In this document: positions 11,550 through 21,621 of the stretch, piece after piece
Layout of the letters: each line of letters opens with the position of its first letter
Position numbering within the stretch: the first letter of the stretch is position 1
Assembly: GCA_002179805.1 (NCBI GenBank)
Contig: NAVB01000095.1
Location: forward strand, 78,256-142,255
Source of the DNA: Acanthamoeba lenticulata
Lineage: Eukaryota > Discosea > Longamoebia > Acanthamoebidae
Length of the DNA: 64,000 bases
Direction: 5' to 3'
The notes under the pieces: model-generated
Seen by the model: the letters and a program-made list of their open reading frames with translations, nothing else
Told to the model about the DNA's origin: nothing
The model's database searches: none
Made by a program: the position numbers and the translations under genes

Positions 11550-14500
11550 ATGGACACTTCTCAATTGAATCAAACGCACAACGCAAGCCGTAATTGCCTG
11601 GCCCAATTTCGAGCACGAAAGGACGAGGGCCGATCTCGACGAATCTTGGTCAGATGGAACCCTGCCGGCTCGAATACGAGCGATGCTGCCATGTGTCTCG
11701 AGCAATCGTTCAGGCTCGTTGAAGGCTACACATTTGGCCTCTTGCTGCGTGACGCCCTTGCACACTTTGGCCTGCCGGCATCTCCATTTGTTGGCGCCAC
11801 AACAACAGTGCAGCCGTCGGCCACCCGAGCTGTCGACGAGGCGGCGCTGCACAGCCAGCAGACCCTCGCCCTGCCGCGCTTCGAGCTGCGTGACGTCGGC
11901 GGCAGCGTGTGGCCACCACTTGCCCGCATCGAGGACGAGATCATGGAGGACGACTTCCCCTCTTCATTGACAAGTCACGACCAACATCAACACGACGTGT
12001 GGCCCGTCGTGTCCCTGGTCGAGGCCGAGCAGAACATGTGGCACCTGAGTCGACGTTCTCTCACCAAAGCCAGCAAGAAGAAGGTACGCCTCTTTCTACT
12101 TAAGAAGAAGACAAAGGTCACTCATCGCCCAACACTCGTGCAGAGCCACGAGCCGCGGTCTTGTGGCGAGGACGGCGCCACGGCAACGGCAGACAGGAAG
12201 AAGAAGAGCAGCAGCAAGGTGCGGCGGGCCCACAGCGAGACGCCCGTCTCGGGGTCCTCGACCACCACGACCTCGACTTCCTCCTCGCCCTTTCCCCCAC
12301 TCGCGCTCCCTCCATCAGCTTCAGTTCCATCATCATCTTCTTCTTCTTCTTCGGCGTCCTCTCCCCGATCCTCTGCCCCTTCGACGGTGATCATCAAGCG
12401 GCTCCACAGCAGCGAGCTCGCACATGCCGAATCATCCTCGACCTCCTCTTCTTCATCGTCTTCTTCAACAGCGTCAGGGCTGCAGCTCGACTTGGAGCCC
12501 GTGAAGAGCGCCCGCGCGCGCAAGGATCAGGTTGGCGGCACTTCATCGACCTCGATCTCGCCGTCATCATCAGGCGAGGTCTCGCCCACGGAGAATGGCG
12601 GCAGCGGCAGCGCTCGCACCAGCCCGCGCAAGCGCGACTCCCCAACGACGTCGACGGCGACGGCGACGGCGACGCTGACGAGCCCGCATCGGCGCAGTCC
12701 GATGAGCTCATCCCGCGAGGCCGACGAAACGACGACAACGTCCTCGTCATCAACAGAGCCGGCCGATGGAACGGAAAAGCCCGCGACGAAGAAGGCCGGC
12801 GTGAAGCAGGTCTACGCCGAGATCAGCCGCGGCGTGCGGACCCACCTGCGCGCCGCTTCCGACTCGCTCCACTCGGATCGCGACGACGCCGCCACCACGA
12901 AGAAGTCTGAGGCCAAGCAGGAGAAAAGCGAAAAGAACGAAAAGAATGAAAAGAATGTCATCGCTCGCCTCTTCAGCAGCGAGCGACGAGACAAGGCCGG
13001 CCACGCTGGCGATGACGCCAAGCCAACTCGCGAGCAGCAGCTCAAGCGGAGCACCAGCGGTGGCGCCGCTGCAGCCAAGGCCCCAGACGAGGTAGAGATC
13101 CAGATCACCAGCCCGCCGGCGCCCGCCGCGGCCGGCCCGTTGGCCGCCTGCCACTTGATCGCGGCCTCGACCACGACTGCGCCGATGGCCATGACGACAA
13201 CAAAGGCGGCCACAACGTGCATGCTGAAGGCTGCGCCCACCACGCCGATGAACAGTCCCGCGTCGGCGTCGCCGCTGGCCATGCACAAGAGTGGGATCCG
13301 GCTCGTCAAAGTCGATTCGGAGCACTGCATCAACCTGCCGCTCGTCAACTCAGAGATCATCGCCCAGCGCACCTCCTCCAAAGCCGTACGTCGCGCGTCT
13401 TTTTTAAGCATTTATTTGTTTATTTATTGATTTCTCACGCACCGTTCTCGAACAGACAAAGTTGCTGTGGGAGAAGCCGCCAAGCGTGGTGCTGATCATC
13501 AAGAAGCCGCGCGACCCAGTCATCACCCTCCAGCTCTGTGCCGTCGCTGAGTACGATGAGCACCAAACTGGCTCTTGATCTGATTATTCTTCCAAATTAC
13601 ATAAATTATTTAAATAAATAACAAAAATAAATATGATTTGCTATGATACTAACTGCGGGATTGTTGGTTGCAGGTGGCTGGAAGAGAAGCAGATGACGGT
13701 GCTGGTGGAGCCCGAGGTGCAAAAACACGAAGCGCCCCACTTGACATCGTTCACGCAGTTCCTGGAGGACGTGCCGCTCAGCTCCAAGGTCGACTTCATC
13801 ATCACCCTCGGCGGCGACGGCGTACGGCGTCCTTCGTGTCTCTTCCTGACGAGCATTCCTGGCATTCTTGTCATTTTTTCTGACGCTTGAGTGATGGACG
13901 GCGCAGACGATCCTTCACGTGAACTCGCTGTTCCCCTTCTCGGTGCCGCCGGTGGTCTCGTTCGCGATGGGCTCCTTGGGCTTCCTCACGCCCTTTGACA
14001 TCGCCGAGTTCGAGCACGACCTGGCCTGCGTGATCCGCGGCCAGTTCTGCCTCACCGTGCGCCACCGCCTCGAGGCCCAGATCTTCAAGCTCAACTCGGC
14101 CGGCGAGTTCGTGGGCTCGCCCAGTACGTGTCGTTTTCTTTTTCTTTTTCTTTTCTATTTCGTGTCTATGGTCGCTGACCTTCGCGCGCGGCTCACAGCG
14201 TATCAATGCATGAACGAGGTGGTGATCGATCGTGGGCCGGACTCGCACTTGTGTTCGCTCGAGTGCTACTGCGACGGTCTCCTCATCACCACGATCCAGG
14301 CCGATGGCGTCATCATCTCGTCCACGACCGGCTCGACGGCCTACTCCCTCTCGGCCGGCGGCACCATGTGCCATCCCACCGTACGCGACTTGTCCTCCCC
14401 CTAACCACTACCACCACTGTGCCTGGGTGGGCTGGACTTGACGTTGGCTGGTTGTTTGGTTGGTTGGCTGTGTGCAGGTGCCGGCCGTGTGCTTTACCCC

Positions 14501-14955
14501 GATCTGCCCGCACTCGCTGTCGTGCCGGCCCATCATGTTCCCGGACTCGGTCACCCTCCGCATTCAGGTTCGTTGGCTGGCCTCAGCAGACATGATGTGT
14601 GTTTTGCGCTTCATTTAAGGCTCATTAAGCTGAGCTTGTGTGTGTGTGTGGCCGTAGGTACCGGAGGACGCGCGGACACGAGGCTGGGTCTCGTTTGACG
14701 GGCGGACGCGAACGGAGCTGAACTCACGCGAGTTTGTGGTGATCAAGATCTCCCGATGGCCCATCCCTTGTACGCACTTGTGTTCGCCCCTTGTGCACAA
14801 TTCGCAAGCCAGCATCAACTGACTGACTGGGGTGTGGTTTGGCCGCCTCAGGCATCAACAAGACCGACCACATCGGAGACTGGTTCCGGTCGCTGTGCGA
14901 GTGCCTCAATTGGAACAACCGCCAAAAGCAGAAAGCCTTCCCACCACCTTCCTAG
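11550..14955 (+). CDS. NAD kinase with long N-terminal extension
   Basis: The catalytic half (about 13460-14955) is a clear NAD kinase, which phosphorylates NAD to NADP using ATP. It has [14 protein letters not shown] (the GGDG signature, split by an intron at about 13821-13907), [28 protein letters not shown] and [17 protein letters not shown], in canonical order. ATG at 11550 is the first in-frame Met. The N-terminal ~600 residues are unusual for the family. They start with a compact segment that may be ubiquitin-like/RBD-like ([18 protein letters not shown]), followed by a long Ser/Thr/Pro/Lys-rich stretch (about 12150-13250) that looks disordered and phosphorylatable. Introns include 12084-12143 and one from about 13385 to 13455. 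Stop TAG at 14953. Total length is about 900 residues, against 300-600 for typical NAD kinases. Localisation cannot be read from the sequence. Confidence 0.9.
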
Positions 14956-15353
14956 GGCGCCTCCATCGCCCGGCAGGCAATCACTCTCTTGGCCAGGCAA
15001 GGCATTCTTTCGGATTGGCTTGTCTCCACGCCTTCACTGTCTTTTGTAAGTAAGCAATTTTGTCCGAACCAGGCAGAAGACTCCGGGCTGGAGGTTGATC
15101 AGGATCATCAATGAGGGGTCCTACCAACAAGCTCAAGGGAGGAAAGCGGAACAAAGAAAGATGGGCCAGAAAAAAAGTGGAAAGAAAACGGTCAAGCTTC
15201 GTCGACAGCTGTCTCTGTCTCTGTCGACGAAGCTTCGGAGCTAATTGTCGCCTTGTTACGCACAGCCACAGATGCCTCTGACACAATTTGCAGGAAGGGA
15301 ATGCGAACAGCGGCCCAACAAGGCATATCCTCATTATTCCTGCGTCAACCAAC
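14956..15353. other. Intergenic region, NAD kinase to receptor kinase
   Basis: About 400 nt holding the 3' end of the NAD kinase transcript and the upstream region of the receptor gene. Apart from the perfect inverted repeat at 15194-15235, no feature is recognisable. Confidence 0.4.
15194..15235. repeat. Perfect 15-bp inverted repeat with 12-nt loop
   Basis: Left arm AAGCTTCGTCGACAG (15194-15208) and right arm CTGTCGACGAAGCTT (15221-15235) are exact reverse complements. The loop is a CTGTCT-type repeat. It lies 119 nt upstream of the receptor gene ATG and 239 nt after the NAD kinase stop, so it could act in RNA of either gene or as a protein-binding palindrome. Function is unknown. Confidence 0.7.
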
Positions 15354-18300
15354 ATGCCGCCACACCGACCGCAGGTCGCGGTGGGAGCCAAACTTTTCCC
15401 CATCTTCGTCTTCATGACCTTCTTCTGCATGCTCGTTGGTCGTGGTACGGCATGAAACACCTCCACTTCGGCCTTGCCGATATTGGGGGATGATCTGGTG
15501 ATGGCCCTAACTCGACCCCACTCGTCGAGAAGCAGGCGCGACCTCGGGCGTGCAACTCTTTGGCTCAGGTAGTGACAACACCGCGAACGTCCTCTCCATG
15601 TGGGCCAAGTCCTACCGCTTCTCCCGCGACGACGTGAGGTACCCCGCAAGCCTGCGGCACCACTCCTCCCTCCTCGCGCCTCTTTGCCGTTTTCGGCTTG
15701 CCCGCTTACTTGTGAAATTGATTGGGGCACCGGTTGTAAGCATCAACTACAACTCCGTCAATGAGACCGAAGCGGTGGCGCAGTACCAGGCCGGCGAGGT
15801 GGTACGAAACACCAACCGTTGCTGTGCTTCGTAAAAAGTGGTGCAACTTTGACTCGTGTGTATATGAACATGGGTTGCAGGACTTTGTTATCCTTGACCG
15901 TGGCATTGCCAACCAGCCCGCTGTCATCCAGTTCCCAATTGCTGGGCAAGCTTTGGTGATGGCCTACAACGTGCCAGCGCTGAACAAGACCGATCCCTTC
16001 TTGGTTCGCGAAACCACCTGCACACCTTCATCTATCCCCATCTGTCTTTTGTTTTTATTTTTATTTTTATTTTTTTATTTCAATTCACGTAATAATCCCG
16101 GGCAATCTGCGATTGGACCAACGATCACCAGGTGATCGACAGAGAAACGTTAGGCCTCATTTGGGCGGGCAACATCACCAAGTGGAACGACCCCCGCATC
16201 CAAACGCACAACGGGCAGATTGCCACCAAGCTCCCGGACGAATTCATCACCCTCGGCTACGCAGATGGCACCGATGTCACCATCTTCGAGGTGGTCAAGC
16301 TCGCCCTGTCCAGCTTCAGCACTGACTTTGGCCAGGCGCTGGCTGCGGCCGGCAGGAACTTTAGCCAAATGCCGCCCGCTCTCGACCTGCACGCCTTCAA
16401 TGCTGGCGAGGAGACAGAAGCAAGGCTTGCTTGGCTGGCTGTACGCTTCTCCTTCTTGAAGACAGCATGTTCCTTAACTCATGTTGGCGCCTCTTTGTTG
16501 CTTCGCGCACACATAACCGCGGCACAGCAAACCCCCAACAGCCTCACCTTTGTCAACTACGCCGACGCCAACGGCTCCGGATTCCCGTGGATGAACATGT
16601 ACAACAAAGCGAACAAGGCGGTGACGCCCTCGACCACCTCGGTGCAGTCGGCCATGGCTGATTTCACGGCCCAATATGCGCAAAACAACTTCACCGTGGA
16701 CATCTACGACGCGCCCGGCAACAATTCGTGGCCGCTCTCCTACATCAGCTTCTTCTCGATGTACAAGAACATCACTGCTGCCGACTGCACCAACATCCAG
16801 TCCATCCTCGAGTTCGTGGCCTGGATTCACACCAATGACGAGTACGTTGTCCCTCGCCATGCGCCAGCTGGCTTTGCCCCCTATGGGGACTGACCTATGG
16901 GGATCGATTCCAAATCTCTTCAGGGCGTCGGCGGCGGCGGAGGAAGTCAACGTGGCGCCGCTCGACCTGAGCCTGCGAAAGCGGCTCATCGACCTCCTCT
17001 CCACGGTGAGGTGCAACGGCGAGAAGGCCTACAACGTGGACTTCCTCATCGGCATCGGCACGCCGCTGTCGGTGCTGCCCGCCTGGTGCAATGGCTGGGA
17101 GTCCAACACGCAAAAGGCCAAATACTACGACGCCGCGTCGGTCCAGGCCAAGGACGGGCAGGTCACCTACTCGGAGGACTACGGCCTGACGAGCAACGGT
17201 GTGGAGCAGAGCTACCGCGACCTCATGCCCGACATCGCGGTCTTCCCCGCCACGGTCTTTGCGATCCTTCCAGGTACCTTCTCGGCTTCTTCCACGAGAC
17301 ACACTCGCGATTCTTGTAAAACAATTATGATTGGTCAATCGCTAACTTGTGAGGTCCTCCGCGTCAGTGTACAACGTGCCCGAGCTGAAGGCAAAGGGGA
17401 TGACGTTGGTGCTCGACTTTCAGACCATCTCGGACATCTACCTCAACCACATCACCACCTGGTCGGACGAGCGGATCAAGAACCTCAACACGCCCCAGGT
17501 GGCTGCGGCGCTGCCCGACCGACCGATCATCGTGGTCATCCACCAGGTCAGGTCGGCCTACACGCAGCTCTTCACAAAGATGCTTTCGGCCATGGTCCCC
17601 GAGTTTAACGACACGGTTCGTCCGCAGCCAACTTTGAATCCTCTTCGACGTCGACGTTGTCTCATGTACAGTGGATTGATCCGGACTTTCCCGGGAGAGC
17701 AGATCGGCGTCAGCTTGCAGCCGGTCTTCCCTGTGGAGCTTCAGCCCAACAGGACCGTGGGGACGGCCGTGGTCAACGGGCCGGGAGCGCTGATCGATGC
17801 CACCCCGTACTCGTTCGCCTTTTGGCAGCTCCACGACGTGATCATGGTTCGGTTTCAGTGCTTTACGCTCTGTCGACAGCTTTTTGGGGCCAACGCCATT
17901 CATTCACTAACAGCCATGGCGGTCTCTTCTCTGCTCTCGCACATTCAGCTCCGACATCTGAGCGGCGCGTCGATGTACAACACGGCGGGAAACCTCGTGG
18001 CCGCCAATACGGAAACGGTCGTCAGCGCTCTTTCTGATTACATGAACTCTGACACCACCGTCCGTGACTACACCGGGATTGTTCTCGGTATGGCGTTCTT
18101 CTTTGGTTGACTCTCGGTCTCATCTCCATTCATAATAATCGTGTTTTCGTGCCCACAGCGCCCGGCAACAACAGTTGGCCCACTGTCGCCTTTGGCTCGC
18201 TGATCTATCGCTCCAAGACCATGCAAGACTGCAATAAGGCCGCCGCTCTGGCCGACTTTGTCATTTGGACGCAAACCGATTCCAGCGCGCTCCAGATCGC

Positions 18301-21300
18301 CGCCAGGTTCGATTTATTCTTTTTATTTTAAAAAGGAACTCTTTTGTTTTCTTTTTATTTATTTAAATATTCAATCGGCAGGCAAGGGTTTGTGGTCGCC
18401 TCGAGCGTGGACGCGATTCACCGCGAGGCCTTGAACCAGCTCAAGGAGTTCACATGCGACGACGAGCCAGTGAGCGCGCTGTATGCGTGCATCTCTGACG
18501 GCGAGCTGTGCTCCGGCATGGGCAACTGCACCAACGGCGTCTGTATATGCCGAAGCGGCCGCGAGGGCCAGTATTGCGAGCAGATGGCCTCTACCTCCAG
18601 CAGCTCGGACTCGACCGTCATCGTACTCGGTACGTCCAAAAATTAAAAGAACTTATTTTTAAAAGATAAATATTTATAAATATTATTTATGAAATAGTAA
18701 ATTCCATAAATAATATTTACTGACAATGGCCGTTGGTGGAGTGCAGCCACGATCATCCCGGTGGGCGCCTTCATCTTCTGTCTGCTGGTGGTGTTCATCG
18801 CCGTGCTGGTGGTGATCATCAAGCGCAAGGGCAACGGGGCCGACGACTGGGAGATCGACTACAACGAGCTCGAGGTGGGCGAGCACCTGGGCTCCGGCGG
18901 CTACGGCGAGGTGCACAAGGCCACGTGGAAGGGCACCGAGGTGGCCGTCAAGGTGATGGCCTCGGATCGTGTGACCAAGGACATGGAGAAGAGCTTCAAG
19001 GACGAGGTGCGCGTGATGACGGCCCTGCGGCACCCGAACGTGGTCCTGTTCATGGCGGCGTCGACCAAGGCGCCCAAGATGTGCATCGTCATGGAGTTCA
19101 TGGCCCTCGGCTCCCTCTATGACCTGCTCCACAACGAGCTCATTCCCGACATTCCATTCGCGCTCAAGGCCAAGATGGCCTACCAGGCCTCCAAGGGCAT
19201 GCACTTCCTCCACTCGTCGGGCATCGTCCACCGGGACCTCAAGTCGCTCAACCTCCTGCTCGACGCCAAGTGGAACGTCAAGGTCAGCGACTTTGGGCTC
19301 ACCAAGTTCAAGGAGGACGTCAACAAGGGCGGCGTGCGCGACATCGCCGGGAGCGTGCACTGGACGGCGCCCGAGGTGCTCAACGAGTCGCTCGACGTGG
19401 ACTTTATCCTGGCCGACGTCTACAGCTTCGGCATCATCCTCTGGGAGCTCCTCACGCGCGACCAGCCCTACTTTGGCCTCAGCCCGGCCGCCGTGGCCGT
19501 GGCCGTGATCCGCGACGGCATCCGGCCCACGATGCCGGAAAACAACGGCCAGGAGGCGTCCCTGTGCCCGGTCGAGTACGAGGAGCTCATCACGAGCTGC
19601 TGGCACCGCGACCCGACCATCCGGCCGACCTTCCTCGAGATCATGACCCGCCTCTCGTCCATGCACGGCGACTCGACCTCGATGGGCGCTACGTCGTTCA
19701 CCTCCAAGACCTCGTCTTCCTCTTCGGGCCACTCGGGCGGCGCCAAGCCCAGCATCTACAGCTCGTGGACGCTGCCGTCGGCAACAAACTCGTCGTCCAA
19801 CGGCTCGTCGTCGTCCGGCTCGTCCAAGGGCCACTCGGCCACGGTCGCCGCGGCCGCGGCCACCGCCGCCGGGGCGGTGCGCCCGCCCGAGGGCGAGGTG
19901 GCGATCGTGTTCACGGACATCACGCGGGCGGCCTCGCTGTGGGAGTTCAACGCGGGGGCCATGCGCGACGCGACGATCCTCCACAACGAGACGCTGCGGA
20001 CGGCCCTGAAGAAGCACCACGGCTACGAGGTCGTGTTCCTGCGCGACCGCAACAGCGGCGAGGGCTCCTTCTGCATGGCCTTCCAGCACGCGAGCGACGC
20101 GCTGGCCTGGTGCGTCGAGGTCCAGCAGGCGCTGCTCCAGGTCGACTGGCCCGAGGCCCTGCTCGAGCACCCGGGCGCGGCCGAGGAGTGGGGCGACACG
20201 GACAACCGCGTGCTGTTCAAGGGCCTCCGCGTGCGGATGGGCGTCCACATGGGCACGCCGCGCGTGGTGCGCGACCCCATGACCCGGCGCGTCGAGTACA
20301 TCGGCCCGGTGGTCAACGCCGCGGCCCGCATCACGGCCATGACCCACGGCGGCCAGATCGTGATGAGCCACGCGGCCCACGCCAAGCTCCAGGAGCAGCT
20401 CGCCGCCCCGAGCGGCAAGGGGGACAACGACGGCGACGAGGGCCTCCTGCGCCGGATCGTGTGCCTGGGTAAGTTCGAGATGCCCGACGCGCCCAGCGGG
20501 GCCCGGCTCTACGAGCTCAAGGCGGGCGGCCTCGAGGGCCGCTTCTTTGGCGGCGTGAGCGCCGACGGCGGCGGTGGCGGCGACGGGGCCTCGTCCTCCA
20601 ACAACGAGGACGATGAAAAGAACATGAGCGGGGCGTCGACGACCAGCAGCGACGGCGGCGGCGAGATGCAGACGGCCGTGGGCGAGGGGATGATGTTCAA
20701 GGAGGACACGTTCCTGACGTCGGCCAACCTGTGCCGGTGGATCATCGACTTCCACGAGATCCAGGTGGGCAAGCAGATCGGCCTCGGCTCCTACGGCGTC
20801 GTCTACCAGGGCAAGTGGAAGGGCGTCGAGGTGGCGGTGAAGCGGTTCATCAAGCAGAAGCTCGACGAGCGCCGCATGCTCGAGTTCCGCGCCGAGATGG
20901 CCTTTTTGTCGGAGCTGCACCACCCCAACATCGTCCTCTTCATCGGCGCGTGCGTGAAGAAGCCCAACCTGTGCATCGTGACCGAGTTCATGAAGCAGGG
21001 CTCGCTCAAGGACATCCTCGCCAACAGCGCCGTCAAGCTCACCTGGCAGCAGAAGCTGCGGCTGCTGCACTCGGCGGCGCTCGGGATCAACTATCTGCAC
21101 TCGCTCCACCCGGTGATCGTGCACCGCGACCTCAAGCCGTCGAACCTGCTCGTGGACGAGAACTGGAACGTGAAGGTGGCCGACTTTGGCTTTGCGCGGA
21201 TCAAGGAGGAGAACGCGACGATGACCCGCTGCGGCACGCCGTGCTGGACGGCGCCCGAAATCCTGCGCGGCGAGAAGTACGACGAGCGGGCCGACGTGTT

Positions 21301-21553
21301 CTCGTTTGGCGTCATCATGTGGCAAGTGCTCACGCGCAAGGAGCCCTACGCCGGGCGCAACTTCATGGGCGTGTCGCTCGACGTGCTCGAGGGCAAGCGA
21401 CCGCAGATTCCCAACGACTGCCCTCTCGACTTCAGGAAGAAGATGAAGAAGTGCTGGCATGCGTCGGCCGACAAGCGGCCCCACATGGAGGCCGTGGTGG
21501 ACTTCCTCGAGCACCAGGTTGGCGACCAAGCCGACTCGGTTAACCCTTTGTAA
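15354..21553 (+). CDS. Receptor-like protein: signal peptide, two PstS-like domains, EGF-like, TM, kinase, class III cyclase, kinase
   Basis: Exon 1 (15354-15444) encodes a signal peptide (LFPIFVFMTFFCMLVG) joined in phase to exon 2 at 15536. The extracellular part has two phosphate-binding-protein-like lobes. Both carry the PstS hallmark (NITKWNDPRI near 16175; HITTWSDERI near 17450), and the first starts with a GSGSDNT ligand-loop-like motif. A Cys-rich EGF-like module (CSGMGNCTNGVCICRSG, about 18500-18590) precedes one TM helix (about 18755-18820, followed by KRKG). Kinase 1 (about 18860-19660) is TKL-like with VAVK, HRDLKSLN, DFG and APE. A class III nucleotide cyclase domain follows (about 19890-20400: IVFTDIT, VNAAARI). 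Kinase 2 (about 20750-21520) also has VAVK, HRDLKPSN, DFG and APE. About 1,750 residues. Similar multi-domain proteins are known in Acanthamoeba and, with closely similar architecture, in mimivirus (R818, R826, R831 as I recall). Ligand and substrates are unknown. Confidence 0.85.
18677..18719. repeat. Perfect 15-bp AT-rich inverted repeat inside an intron
   Basis: TAAATATTATTTATG (18677-18691) and CATAAATAATATTTA (18705-18719) are exact reverse complements with a 13-nt loop. They lie in the intron between the EGF-like exon and the transmembrane exon of the receptor gene, close to the acceptor at 18746. In RNA this would form an A/U hairpin between donor and acceptor. Confidence 0.65.
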
Positions 21554-21564
21554 GAAATTTCATG

Positions 21565-21580
21565 TACTTGTGCACAAGTA
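21565..21580. repeat. 16-bp perfect palindrome in a 68-bp convergent gap
   Basis: TACTTGTGCACAAGTA is its own reverse complement. It starts 12 nt after the stop of the receptor gene and ends about 42 nt before the stop of the minus-strand PIN gene, so it is in the 3' region of both transcripts. Confidence 0.6.
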
Positions 21581-21621
21581 GACGTCAGAGACTTCTCCCC
21601 TTTCGAGTTTATGTGCTATGT

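Noticed and set aside
14981..15730. Minus-strand open frame of about 250 codons over the receptor gene start
   Set aside because: It has no recognisable domain and covers the inverted repeat and the plus-strand signal-peptide exon, whose splice phase fits the downstream PstS-like sequence.
18683..21529. A 948-codon open frame on the minus strand opposite the receptor kinase exon
   Set aside because: It is the mirror of a long GC-rich exon with strong third-position bias. Its translation is low-complexity (Leu/Val/Ala/Arg/His-rich) with no domain, while the plus strand holds three clear domains.
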